Virus record (IMG/VR): IMGVR_UViG_3300020182_000041
Coordinates: 1-57,318 of that record
DNA length: 57,318 nucleotides
Reading direction: 5' to 3' (one strand)
Source: a virus
Position 1 is the first letter of the stretch, and the number at the start of each line of letters is the position of its first letter. Position numbers and translations under genes: made by a program. Shown here one piece after another: positions 36,264 through 45,767 of this stretch. A model generated the notes under the pieces. The model was given only the letters and a program-made list of their open reading frames with translations. It was not told the origin of the DNA and made no database searches.

Positions 36264-36593
36264 ATGGCAAATATAACTTTAACATTTACAAACCCTTTAC
36301 CAGAAGGAGTTCAAGTAGGTAATATAGCTTGGTATTTAAATACCACTAATAATTTAGAAATTGAAATGGGACCAATAACATCGATATCTGCTAACCCAGT
36401 ATCTATAGTAATCGACGCAGCTGTAGGCGTGGTTCCTCCAACAGCAACTGACTTTATATTTTATGTGCAAAACCCTATAGGCGTAGTAAGTTCTTTAAAA
36501 GGATATTATGCTGAAGCTCAATTCGTAAATGAATCAACAGAGTATGCTGAGTTATTTTCGGTTGGCACGGAGATATTTGAGAGCAGTAAATAA
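36264..36593 (+). CDS. small beta-sandwich tail protein
   Basis: A 109-residue protein: MANITLTFTNPLPEGVQVGN, strands with SIVIDAAVGVVPPTATDFIF, and the end GYYAEAQFVNESTEYAELFS followed by VGTEIFESSK. I recall the (S/V)GTE(I/V)xESSK ending from small proteins in related marine phages. It looks like a compact beta-sandwich. Function unknown, likely virion. The stop codon falls in the second copy of the 20-bp repeated element. Confidence 0.6.
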   Translation: MANITLTFTNPLPEGVQVGNIAWYLNTTNNLEIEMGPITSISANPVSIVIDAAVGVVPPTATDFIFYVQNPIGVVSSLKGYYAEAQFVNESTEYAELFSVGTEIFESSK

Positions 36594-36608
36594 TACGTAA
36601 TAATAAAA
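36589..36608 (+). promoter_or_regulatory. 20-bp element repeated at 10738 (copy 2)
   Basis: AATAATACGTAATAATAAAA, identical to 10738-10757, with the upstream stop codon in the same place. Here it precedes the internal/ejection protein operon by 17 bases. Two copies, each at the border of a functional block, suggest a shared promoter or RNA signal recognised late in infection; this is inference. Confidence 0.35.
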
Positions 36609-36624
36609 TTATAAAACAAATCAA

Positions 36625-37278
36625 ATGATAGGACAAGTAGTTGGCGGGCTTACAGGAATAGCCAGCGGAATAATAGGCAGCGGTAAAAGAAAAAGAGAGC
36701 AAGCAGCGGCTCAAAAAGAATATGACCAGACTAAATCTGCTTTTGAAAATTTAGATACCTCTAATGTGTATAAAGACATGGAGAATACCATGGAAGACCT
36801 AACGGTTAACCAAGAAGCTGCTCAGTTTGCTGCTCAACAAAATCAACAGTCACAAGCTAATATAATGAACACTATGAGCGGAGCAGCCGGTGGTTCAGGA
36901 ATTGCTGCTATGACGCAGGCTCTTATGGGGCAAGCCCAAGCAGGTAATAGACAAGCTTCAATAGACATAGGAAAACAAGAACAAGCAAATCAAGCAGCTG
37001 AAAGAAAACAAGCTGGTAACTTACAATTATACGAAAGAAAAGGAGAATTAATATCTAGAGATGCTGAAAACGAAAAAACTTCTACATTATTAGGTATGTC
37101 TCAACAAAGATTAGGAGCAGCAAACCAAGCCAGGCAAGATGCTACTAATGCAATAGTAGGAGGTGTTGGAAGTTTAGCTTCTGTCGCTGGCACAGCTGCT
37201 GCAGGAATGGGCTCTGTTACAGGTAATTCAGAAGATCCTGGTTTTATGGGTAGTCTTATGAAAACTTTAGGAGCATAA
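36625..37278 (+). CDS. internal virion (ejection) protein, gp14/gp7-like
   Basis: A 217-residue protein with a hydrophobic Gly-rich N-terminus (IGQVVGGLTGIASGIIGSGK), a Gln/Ala-rich helical body (QAAAQKEYDQTKSA, AAQFAAQQNQQSQANIM) and a Gly/Ala-rich end (GGVGSLASVAGTAAAGMGSV). This is the plan of small ejected core proteins that insert in the host envelope (T7 gp14, P22 gp7). It starts a three-gene ejection block (217, 467, 2161 residues), as in T7 gp14-15-16. Function inferred from composition and order. Confidence 0.65.
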   Translation: MIGQVVGGLTGIASGIIGSGKRKREQAAAQKEYDQTKSAFENLDTSNVYKDMENTMEDLTVNQEAAQFAAQQNQQSQANIMNTMSGAAGGSGIAAMTQALMGQAQAGNRQASIDIGKQEQANQAAERKQAGNLQLYERKGELISRDAENEKTSTLLGMSQQRLGAANQARQDATNAIVGGVGSLASVAGTAAAGMGSVTGNSEDPGFMGSLMKTLGA

Positions 37279-37289
37279 AGCAAAAAAAT

Positions 37290-38693
37290 ATGGATATAAA
37301 TTTAGTAAAAGGAGCAGCTTTATTAGGGCAGAGTAAAAGATCAACTTATGCTGATGCAATGCAAAGAAGTCTTCAATCTGCTTCTCAAGCGTCAGCTATA
37401 ATCAATGCTAGGCGTCAAGCTGAAAAACAACAAATTAATACTAAGGTTGGTAATTATATAGATAACTTAAATTCAGAAGTTGATTTAACTCAATTAACCT
37501 CAACACAGCAACTAGCTGTTACCAATTTTTTAGTAGAGAATAAGAATGTATATGCTAATGCTGCTTCTGAAATAGCTAGGATTGATGATCCATCTGACCC
37601 TAGATATATGGAATTGCGAGAAAAAATGAATGGAGTACAAAATTCATTTACAAATTTAGCTAGACAAGTGAACGGCTATAAAGAAGATAAAATAGCATAC
37701 TTAAAAGACTTTGATGATAGAAGATTATCTGATGGTAATAATATAGGCACATTAAACGAAGCTTCTAAAATATATACTGACGAAGGCGATTTTGGTATTC
37801 AAGAAGGAGGTAATTTAAGTTTTTGGAATAATAATAAAAGTGAATATGAAAGCTACACTGATATTCAAAAACCTTTTTTAAAGGATTTTAAATCTGCAGA
37901 TAATATATTAAAGCTTAATGAATCTGTATACAGCGCTGGTTCATCGCTTAGTGGCGCAAGGCAAAATATGATACGTAACAAATTAAAAAACATGATTAGT
38001 TCAGGTGGCAGAGATACTTTGCTATCTTTAGCTTCTGATGATTTTTTAATTGAAGGTGGTTTAAATTTACAAGATCCATCTTTATTTGATCCTGCTAATC
38101 AAGACTTACTACAAGATGCAGTGTTGAATAGTTATATGGACGCTTTAATTGATACCGCTGCTCAAGGAGCTAGAGATAAAAAGCCGTCAAGAGGAAGAGG
38201 TAGTGGTGGATTTAGCGGTGCATTACAAGATGAAATTAATTTATCTGGACCGGTTGTTGAGGAAGCAATGCAATTTGCTAGTTTAGGACAAATGCAAGAA
38301 GAGGGCAAAGCTACAGCTATTGCTCAGTATATAAACGGTACAAATTTATCTTCTAAGTCAATGCCTTACATTTCAAGAGCTGAATTCTTTGAAGACTATA
38401 TGATCGCAAATGATTATGACGATGACGAAGTAGGAGAAGCGGAAAAAGCATTCACAAAAGAATATGGTAATTATCAAATATTCAAATTTAATGGCTCAAA
38501 CCCAGGGGAATCAAGAGGTATTAATGTAGATATAAATAATCCTCAATCCTTATATAAGTTTTACTTACAAAATTCAAACTTAGGTAGCAAGGCTACAAAC
38601 TATCACTTAGGTAATTGGGACAAGTATTCAGGTTCAACAAAACCTACAGAGGAAGTAAAAGAAGAAAAAGAAAGCACTGGTAACTTTGGTTAA
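37290..38693 (+). CDS. internal virion (ejection) protein, gp15-like by position
   Basis: A 467-residue, mainly helical protein: AMQRSLQSASQASAIINARR, KQQINTKVGNYIDNLNSEVD, then long acidic helices and an RGRGSGG linker near residue 300. The C-terminal part has AEFFEDYMIANDYDDDE and ends EVKEEKESTGNFG. No catalytic motif is seen. It lies between the gp14-like and gp16-like genes, so it is most likely a core protein that forms the DNA-translocating tunnel. Overlaps the leader of the next gene. Confidence 0.6.
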   Translation: MDINLVKGAALLGQSKRSTYADAMQRSLQSASQASAIINARRQAEKQQINTKVGNYIDNLNSEVDLTQLTSTQQLAVTNFLVENKNVYANAASEIARIDDPSDPRYMELREKMNGVQNSFTNLARQVNGYKEDKIAYLKDFDDRRLSDGNNIGTLNEASKIYTDEGDFGIQEGGNLSFWNNNKSEYESYTDIQKPFLKDFKSADNILKLNESVYSAGSSLSGARQNMIRNKLKNMISSGGRDTLLSLASDDFLIEGGLNLQDPSLFDPANQDLLQDAVLNSYMDALIDTAAQGARDKKPSRGRGSGGFSGALQDEINLSGPVVEEAMQFASLGQMQEEGKATAIAQYINGTNLSSKSMPYISRAEFFEDYMIANDYDDDEVGEAEKAFTKEYGNYQIFKFNGSNPGESRGINVDINNPQSLYKFYLQNSNLGSKATNYHLGNWDKYSGSTKPTEEVKEEKESTGNFG

Positions 38694-38703
38694 ATCAAAT
38701 CTT

Positions 38704-41700
38704 ATGGCAGACGATATATTAAAAAACATATGGAACGAGTTATCTTCAAAAGGTAAAACTGATTCCGAATTTGACACATGGAAAACTAATGTGTATAGCA
38801 ATGAAGAAGTTCAAAATAATGTATACGGTTATTTAAAAGATAACGGTTATACAAACAGTGAATTTAGTGATTGGAAAACAAACGTTTTACCAGCAAAGAC
38901 AAACGACTCTGCAAGTGCGGATCCAGCTGTGGAGTCACAAAGCGATACGGGATCACAATCGGAAAATGGTTCTTCGGGTTCTCGAGACGCTAGTGATTTT
39001 GAAAATACTCAAGAAAAAGCTACCGCAATTGAAAGGACATTTGGTAAAAATGAATTTACTGATTTTGTAGGAGATATATATAGAGCATGGGATGCTGGTA
39101 CAGAAGCAGGTGGTTCTGTTAATGAAGCTTTTGATGTTTATAAAGGTAAAGATTCAACAGATAAAGAACTATATGCTTTTTTAGATAAAACAAGAAATAT
39201 AGAAGAAAAGGGGCAGACAGATGAAATGATCGGTGTTTCTGAAAAAATGGCTGAATTAAAAAAAGAAGGTTACAATGGTGTAAGTGCTTTTTTTGGAGCA
39301 TGGTGGAATAACCCTACAGCTATGCTACAATATACTGTTATGTCTTTAAGTCAAATGGGAAGAGCTTTAGTAGATAGTGAGGAAGTGGCTGGCACAGCAG
39401 CAGCAGTGTCAGGAGCAGCAGCTTTAACTGGTGGTGGAACAGGAGCAGCCTTAACCGCTTGGTCAGGACCAGGAGCTTTGTTTGGAGCAGGTGCTGGTGC
39501 AATAAGCGGAGCTATTGGTGGATTTTTTGGAGGATTATCTGGAGCTATGGAAACAGGTATGACCACAGCTGCTTTAATACAAGAAGAAGCTGTTAAAGAT
39601 GGTTTAGATTGGGGTAATTTATCAGATAAAGAAAGATTTGATTATGTTAGAAAATTACAAAATGATACTGAAAAGTTTAATCAAATAAAAAGCAATGCTT
39701 TAGCAAGGGGTGTATCCATCGGAGCGATTGATGGCGTTGTTGGCGCAATATCTGGAGGTGTGGGTACAGCCGCTAGAACAACAGTAGCTGCTGGAAGTCG
39801 AAGTGCATTAGCTGGAGCTGCTAAAGTAGCATCAGTTGCTGCGTTAGAAACAACAGGCGGAATGCTTAGTGAAGTTGCTGGACAAGCCGCCGCGGGGCAA
39901 GAGTTTAATTTAGAAGAGATTCTTATTGAAGGTTTTGCTGATAAAACATTTACAGGAATAAGTTTAGCTCAAGCGGCAACACAAGGTGCTCCTAAATATA
40001 TATTAAATGGACAAAAATTAAATGGAAAACAGTTTTCAGATGCTCTTAAAATAATGAGTGATGAAGCTTATGTTTCTGCTGATATTAAAATAGAAAATTC
40101 ACCTGCTGTTCAACAATTAGTAAATAATAGAAGACAAGATATTGCAGCAGATCAAAAAGTAGATAGTAGAATAAATGATATAAACGATAGAGCTACTGCT
40201 ATAAAATTAACAAAAGAACAAAATAGTTTAAAAGGAAACCAAGAAGGGAACAAAACTAGATTAGATCAAATAAAAGGAGAACTTAACACTATTTCAGAAA
40301 AGTATGCTGACTCTGACGTTGATGTAACAATAGAACAAAGACAACAAGCTGTAGCAGAAGCTGTTGATAACAAGTTTGAATCTAATTTTAATAAAAACTA
40401 TAAAGCAGCAAGCGAAGCAGGTAAAAAAATAGGTCTTAAAACAACGGTATATAAAACAGATCTAGGTTATAAAAAAGCTATTGAGAAAGCATTTGGAAAA
40501 TTGCCAGAAGGCTGGGACAGTAGTGAAGGGGTGTTCGCGGGTAATGGAAAGTTATTTATAAATAAAGCAAAGGCTAAGCGTAGCATAGATATATCTACAG
40601 GAAATACAGGAGCTATATCAGTTGCAAGTCATGAAGTGTTACACCCTATATTCAATGCTTTAATCGGTGACGCTAAAACCCAAAGTGAGTTTGTTCAACA
40701 GTTTAGAAAACGAATGACTAGTAAGCAAAAAACCTATGTAGACTCTCAAATAAAAAAGAGAGGTTATGGTCAAGAGCTTACTGGTATAGAATTAATGAAC
40801 ATTTTTTCTGATGGTATAATAAAAAATGAAATAACCTATGATCAAACATTTTTTGAAAAGGTAGGCGAGAGTATTATAAGATTATTCAAAGGAGAAGGAT
40901 TTGACAGACTGTCTTTTGACAATGGTCAAGACGTATACAATTTTCTTAAAGAATACAACACAAGTATAAAAGAGGGCAAGCTAAGTGATAAAGCAATTAC
41001 CACTATAAAAGAAGCTGAAACTAAAAAGAAAACTAAAGTTTCTGATGCTAAATTATTAAAAGAAGAACAGTTTTCAAAAACATTAACACCTGAACAAAAC
41101 ACGGAGTTTGCTGCAGATATATCTACTATAAAAAGTTTAGCTGCAGAGAATGCTGCAATAGCTAAGAAGTTTGGTAAAGAGCCTATCAAAGGCGCTAAGC
41201 AATCTAGGTTAGAACAAAAAGTTTTAGCAGGCATTAAAACATTGGTAGACAAAGTAGTAACAAATAGAACAAAAGCATTATATGATCCTATAGCAGACGA
41301 TGCTAAAAGAAATGTATCTAGACAAGAGTTTAAAGATTCTATGAAGGTTGATCTTGAAACGATGGCTTTAAATGAATACAACGGATCACAAGAGTTAGAG
41401 AAATTCATTGTAAATAGAGGATATTTAAGAGCAAACAACTTAGCTAAAAGATTAGGTATTGAATCACAAGAAGACGGAGGTATAAAAGCCGATGTTGATT
41501 CTGCTAAAAATATAACCAATACGAAAGACGAACAAACAATTGATCGTAGCGGAGCTGTAGAGCGTGGTCAGGCGACGTTTGACGAGCTTGATATTGTAGA
41601 TGATAAGTTAATATCTGAAATAGAATTAGAGCTCTCTAAGGAGCTTAAATTGCGTGCTAGAAAAGGTACACTTTCTCAAATGGTTTCTGTTAAAAAGGGA

Positions 41701-44700
41701 AGAGAAACTTATTTTGTATCTTGGTTAGAAGATTTTGTAGATAAAAAATTATTTAAAAAAATATTAAAAAAGTGGGGAGCAATTGGTGAATCAAAAGGTG
41801 TTACTGTTATACCTCCTGGTTATATAGATTTTTTAAATAGCAAAAAAGCTTTTGATATTGTTACTAAGGCTTTACCTATAAGAACTATAAAGAAAAGCTA
41901 TGCTAAGCTTTTTAAAATAGAAAAGGTTGGTAGAGAGTTAACACCTGAAGGCAATCCTATATATAAAATTGCACCAATAGAGAAAAAAACATTTCTTCAG
42001 TACTTTTTAGACGGTAAGAAAAATACTATATTAGAAAGGCAAAAACAATTAGCTAGAGAAATTATAACACCTGTAACTAAGGAGATTGTAGCTAACTATG
42101 CTAATGAAGAAAACATATCAAACCTTGAAGAAATACAAGAGCTTGCTCCACAAGACGCTATTGATGTAGCTAACAAAATAGTTATTGAAGCACAACTTAA
42201 CGATTTAGAGTCTAAAATCGATAGATATAAAGGAGAGAAAGAAGGATTTGACATAATACAATTTTCTATTACTAGAAAAGATTTAAAACAAATAAATGAA
42301 GCTAGTAAAACAGAATTAGATTCAGCTGAGTTTATTAAGTTCCCGAAAAGGATAAGGGACTTTATACATTACTTACATGATAAAGGTGTAATTACTGGTA
42401 ATTCTTTTGGAGGACTTATATACGAAGAGTTTATAGTTAAAACAATAAAGTCTGCCGCAAGAAAAATACCAGGGTTAAAAGTTATTTCAAATAGAGGAGC
42501 AGGTTATAATAGCCAAATCCCTGATATAACCTTACAAGTTGAAAAAGATAATAATAAGTCAAAAGTTCTTATTGAAGTTAAAAAGAATAGAAATGTTCGA
42601 TTTGGACAAGTAACTTTAGGTTTAGAAAACGGCGAAATAATAATAAGAAAAGGGGGTAAAGCTGTTGATCCGTCTACAATAGCAGGTGGTTTAAACCTAG
42701 TTAATAGAGCCGGTAATGGTAAAGAATTCTTAAACAATATATTGTCTTTAATAAATAAAGAAGAAAATACGTCTTTTAAAAATTTCCCTTTAGGTACTTC
42801 TATATCAAAAGAAACATATAAAAAAGTAACAGAGTCTAAAGATTATAAAGACTTTGTTAATTTAACAGAAGAGCTTAATCAAGAAAGAGTTGCCGCTCAT
42901 TATAATGCCAAAGGAGTATACTATATACAAATTGGAGGCAAAGGTCTTTATTATATGGGTAAAGATATATTAAATACAGGAGTACCTGAACTTAATACTG
43001 CTTTTACAGGATCAATGCGATTCAAAAAAGGTACTACAAAAAATGGTAGGAACAGTATAAGTATTGTATCAGAGCCTAAAATGAAAGGTAAATTAGACAA
43101 ATCTAATATAAGTCTTGAAACAAAAGAAGGTTCAACTGAACTTTACAATTCAATACAGTTTTCTAAAACATTAAATGAAGATTTTAATAATATTATAGAG
43201 GGAGCTACTGGTATAAAAGGTTTTAAAGTTTTTTCTGAAGCTAAAGGGAAAGTTAGAGGTCAAAACAAAGGTAAATTTAAATTTTTCATACCGCCATCTG
43301 CAGATGATTTTGCTGGTTTAGTTGGTAGGCTTTTAGGAAAAGGAGAACAAGGTAACTTAAATGCGGAGTGGTTTAAAAAGAATTTATTTAATCCGTTTGC
43401 TAAAGGCATTAGAGACTTTGAAACTTACAAAGAACAAACCACTCATATGGTTAAAGCTCTTAAAAAACGTATTAAAAATGTACCTAACGGGCTAAATAAA
43501 GTAAATGAAACAGGATTTACTAATGAAGCAGCAGTAAGAGTTTATCTTTGGGCTAAAAACGGTTATGATATTTCTGGTTTATCTAAAACTGATCAGAAAG
43601 ACTTAATTAAAATAATAAACGAGAATAAAGCTTTAAAGAAGTTTGCTGAAGAATTAAATGATACGTTTAATGGATATCCAGAACCTAACAATGACTGGTT
43701 AGCTGGAACTGTTACTACGGATATAATAAATATGGTTAATACCACTAAGCGTGCTGAGTTTTTAGAAGCTTGGCAAGAAAAAGCAGATATTATATTTTCT
43801 AAAGAAAACATAAATAAACTTAGAGCTGCTTATGGTGATAACTATGTTGAAGCATTGCAAGATATGCTTTACAGAATGAAAACCGGTAGGAATAGACCAT
43901 CAGGGGCTAACAAGCTTACGAATAAGTTTATGAACTGGGTTAATGATTCTGTAGGTACGATCATGTTCTTTAATACTAGATCAGCCTTACTACAAACATT
44001 ATCTATTGCAAACTTTATTAATTGGGGGGATAACAATCCAGCTAAAGCTGCAATGGCTTTTGCAAATCAAAAACAATTTTGGGCGGATTTTTCAATGCTT
44101 TTTAACTCTAACTTTTTAAAGCAAAGACGTTCTGGTTTAAAGAATGATGTTAATGCTGATGATATTGCAAATGCGGCAGAATCTGCTACTAATAAATCAA
44201 AAGCAGTGTTATCATCTATATTAAAGATAGGGTTCTTACCTACACAAATAGCAGATAGTTTTGCTATTGCGATGGGTGGTGCTTCTTTTATTAGGAATAG
44301 AATAAATAAATATGTTTCAGAAGGTATGGATACTAAAGCTGCTGAAGAGCAAGCTTTCTTAGATTTCCAAGAAGTAGCTGAAGAAACACAACAATCGTCT
44401 AGACCTGATAGAATATCACAACAACAGGCAAGTCCATTAGGGCGTATTATATTAGCTTTTGCAAACACTCCTATGCAATATATGAGATTAACTAAGAAAG
44501 CCTTTTTAGATCTTGTAAATAAGCGTGGTGATGCTAAAACTAATATTTCTAGAATAGTGTATTATACCTTTGTACAAAACATTATATTCTCAGCTTTGCA
44601 ATCTGCTTTATTTGCATCTATGTTTGAAGATGATGATGAAGAAGCTATAAATAACAAACAAATAAGAGTAGCAAACTCTATGCTTGATTCTATTCTTAGA

Positions 44701-45189
44701 GGTGTAGGTATTTATGGAGCTATAGCTTCTACTGGTAAAAATATAGTTTTAGAAATTGATAAGCAGGCAAAAAAAGGTAGACCTGATTTTACTCAAGCAG
44801 CTATTAGATCATTAGACTTATCACCACCATTATCATCTAAGGTTAGAAAATTAATGAGTGCAGGTAGAGCTTTTAGTTATAGTAATGTTAGAGATAAAAT
44901 GACGGGGTATGGATTAGATAATCCCGCTTTTTATGCAGGAGGTCAAGTTGTGTCTGCTTTAACTAATGTGCCTTTAGATAGAGCTATAAAGAAAGCTGAT
45001 AACATCAGAGTAGCTGTAGATAATGATACTAAGTTATGGCAATCAATAGCATTACTATTAGGATATAGCCAATGGGATTTAGGGTTAGTTGAAACATCCG
45101 CTAACAAGAAAAAGTCTGCCTGGGGTAAAATATCTAAATGGAAAAAAAATAATAGTTGGAAAAAAGAATGGAAATCTAAAAACAAATAA
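38704..45189 (+). CDS. giant polyvalent ejected protein with peptidase and nuclease domains
   Basis: A 2161-residue protein from ATG 38704; a TTG at 38686 could also start it. Order: two ~30-residue repeats (GKTDSEFDTWKTNV, GYTNSEFSDWKTNV); Gly/Ala-rich membrane-active stretch ~230-420; HExxH peptidase-like domain with SHEVLH at 643-647 and possible third ligand in IELMNIFSD; helical region; PD-(D/E)xK nuclease with YEEFI, PDI at D1274 and IEVKK at E1291/K1293; long helical C-terminal domain with FFNTRSALLQTLSIANFINW and LGRIILAFANTPMQYM, typical of phage polyvalent proteins. QFSxT motifs at ~789, 1186 and 1485 mark domain borders. Probably packaged and injected with DNA (T7 gp16 position). 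Confidence 0.8.
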   Translation: MADDILKNIWNELSSKGKTDSEFDTWKTNVYSNEEVQNNVYGYLKDNGYTNSEFSDWKTNVLPAKTNDSASADPAVESQSDTGSQSENGSSGSRDASDFENTQEKATAIERTFGKNEFTDFVGDIYRAWDAGTEAGGSVNEAFDVYKGKDSTDKELYAFLDKTRNIEEKGQTDEMIGVSEKMAELKKEGYNGVSAFFGAWWNNPTAMLQYTVMSLSQMGRALVDSEEVAGTAAAVSGAAALTGGGTGAALTAWSGPGALFGAGAGAISGAIGGFFGGLSGAMETGMTTAALIQEEAVKDGLDWGNLSDKERFDYVRKLQNDTEKFNQIKSNALARGVSIGAIDGVVGAISGGVGTAARTTVAAGSRSALAGAAKVASVAALETTGGMLSEVAGQAAAGQEFNLEEILIEGFADKTFTGISLAQAATQGAPKYILNGQKLNGKQFSDALKIMSDEAYVSADIKIENSPAVQQLVNNRRQDIAADQKVDSRINDINDRATAIKLTKEQNSLKGNQEGNKTRLDQIKGELNTISEKYADSDVDVTIEQRQQAVAEAVDNKFESNFNKNYKAASEAGKKIGLKTTVYKTDLGYKKAIEKAFGKLPEGWDSSEGVFAGNGKLFINKAKAKRSIDISTGNTGAISVASHEVLHPIFNALIGDAKTQSEFVQQFRKRMTSKQKTYVDSQIKKRGYGQELTGIELMNIFSDGIIKNEITYDQTFFEKVGESIIRLFKGEGFDRLSFDNGQDVYNFLKEYNTSIKEGKLSDKAITTIKEAETKKKTKVSDAKLLKEEQFSKTLTPEQNTEFAADISTIKSLAAENAAIAKKFGKEPIKGAKQSRLEQKVLAGIKTLVDKVVTNRTKALYDPIADDAKRNVSRQEFKDSMKVDLETMALNEYNGSQELEKFIVNRGYLRANNLAKRLGIESQEDGGIKADVDSAKNITNTKDEQTIDRSGAVERGQATFDELDIVDDKLISEIELELSKELKLRARKGTLSQMVSVKKGRETYFVSWLEDFVDKKLFKKILKKWGAIGESKGVTVIPPGYIDFLNSKKAFDIVTKALPIRTIKKSYAKLFKIEKVGRELTPEGNPIYKIAPIEKKTFLQYFLDGKKNTILERQKQLAREIITPVTKEIVANYANEENISNLEEIQELAPQDAIDVANKIVIEAQLNDLESKIDRYKGEKEGFDIIQFSITRKDLKQINEASKTELDSAEFIKFPKRIRDFIHYLHDKGVITGNSFGGLIYEEFIVKTIKSAARKIPGLKVISNRGAGYNSQIPDITLQVEKDNNKSKVLIEVKKNRNVRFGQVTLGLENGEIIIRKGGKAVDPSTIAGGLNLVNRAGNGKEFLNNILSLINKEENTSFKNFPLGTSISKETYKKVTESKDYKDFVNLTEELNQERVAAHYNAKGVYYIQIGGKGLYYMGKDILNTGVPELNTAFTGSMRFKKGTTKNGRNSISIVSEPKMKGKLDKSNISLETKEGSTELYNSIQFSKTLNEDFNNIIEGATGIKGFKVFSEAKGKVRGQNKGKFKFFIPPSADDFAGLVGRLLGKGEQGNLNAEWFKKNLFNPFAKGIRDFETYKEQTTHMVKALKKRIKNVPNGLNKVNETGFTNEAAVRVYLWAKNGYDISGLSKTDQKDLIKIINENKALKKFAEELNDTFNGYPEPNNDWLAGTVTTDIINMVNTTKRAEFLEAWQEKADIIFSKENINKLRAAYGDNYVEALQDMLYRMKTGRNRPSGANKLTNKFMNWVNDSVGTIMFFNTRSALLQTLSIANFINWGDNNPAKAAMAFANQKQFWADFSMLFNSNFLKQRRSGLKNDVNADDIANAAESATNKSKAVLSSILKIGFLPTQIADSFAIAMGGASFIRNRINKYVSEGMDTKAAEEQAFLDFQEVAEETQQSSRPDRISQQQASPLGRIILAFANTPMQYMRLTKKAFLDLVNKRGDAKTNISRIVYYTFVQNIIFSALQSALFASMFEDDDEEAINNKQIRVANSMLDSILRGVGIYGAIASTGKNIVLEIDKQAKKGRPDFTQAAIRSLDLSPPLSSKVRKLMSAGRAFSYSNVRDKMTGYGLDNPAFYAGGQVVSALTNVPLDRAIKKADNIRVAVDNDTKLWQSIALLLGYSQWDLGLVETSANKKKSAWGKISKWKKNNSWKKEWKSKNK

Positions 45190-45191
45190 AA

Positions 45192-45344
45192 ATGAGTGAT
45201 TTGAAATTATACATTATAAACGGTAGTACATTAGGTGTAACCACTCTAGCGCCTATAGAAGACTGGCTAAAGATAATATTGCTGGTTGTAACTATAGGTT
45301 ATACAATATCTAAATGGTCAAAAGTGAATGAGGACGATCAATAA
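45192..45344 (+). CDS. small single-TM protein, holin candidate
   Basis: A 50-residue protein, too short for usual gene calls: ATG 45192, TAA 45342-45344. It has one hydrophobic segment, WLKIILLVVTIGYTISKW, with a polar N-terminus and a charged tail KVNEDDQ. It overlaps the amidase start by 17 bases, the usual holin-endolysin arrangement. A pinholin-like or antiholin role is inferred; the 3TM holin at 16366 is the alternative lysis timer. Confidence 0.65.
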   Translation: MSDLKLYIINGSTLGVTTLAPIEDWLKIILLVVTIGYTISKWSKVNEDDQ

Positions 45345-45753
45345 AATAATAATACATTGCTCTGCTACACAAGAGGGTAGACACTTAGATGCTGCAGAAA
45401 TAAATCGCTGGCATTTAAAAAGAGGCTGGAAAGGTATAGGCTATCACTATGTTGTTCTACTGGATGGAACTATAGAGTATGGTCGTAGCATATACGATCC
45501 CGGGGCTCATGTTAAAAACCATAATAAAGATTCTATAGGAATTTGTTATATTGGAGGCGTAGAGTCAGAGAGAGGCTCAAACGGTAAGTGGATTGCTAAA
45601 GATACTAGAACGCCTGAGCAAAAAGAAAGCTTATTACTACTTATTAAAACATTAAAAAAAATGCACCCAACCGCAACAATACACGGTCATAATGAGTTTG
45701 CAAATAAATCTTGTCCGTGCTTTGATGCTTATAATGAATATTGTAATATATAA
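45328..45753 (+). CDS. endolysin: N-acetylmuramoyl-L-alanine amidase (T7 lysozyme-like)
   Basis: A 141-residue amidase_2 enzyme, about the length of T7 lysozyme (151). Zinc ligands are visible: H10 in IIIHCSAT, H121 in IHGHNEF and C129 in NKSCPCF; K127 fits the catalytic Lys. GIGYHYVVLLDGTIEYGR and DSIGICYIGG are also family-typical. It cleaves the amide bond between muramic acid and L-Ala in peptidoglycan, for lysis or entry. No signal peptide, so release needs a holin. T7 lysozyme also inhibits T7 RNA polymerase, but no phage polymerase is seen here. Confidence 0.92.
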   Translation: MRTINKIIIHCSATQEGRHLDAAEINRWHLKRGWKGIGYHYVVLLDGTIEYGRSIYDPGAHVKNHNKDSIGICYIGGVESERGSNGKWIAKDTRTPEQKESLLLLIKTLKKMHPTATIHGHNEFANKSCPCFDAYNEYCNI

Positions 45754-45767
45754 AACATGTATAGCAT

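Noticed and set aside
38686-38703. TTG start for the giant ejected protein
   Set aside because: It overlaps the end of the previous gene, and ATG 38704 gives a clean start directly before the first repeat; the TTG adds only six residues.
40926-41519. 197-residue minus-strand frame within the giant ejected protein
   Set aside because: Hydrophobic low-complexity translation opposite a helical charged region, no operon partner on that strand; a shadow.
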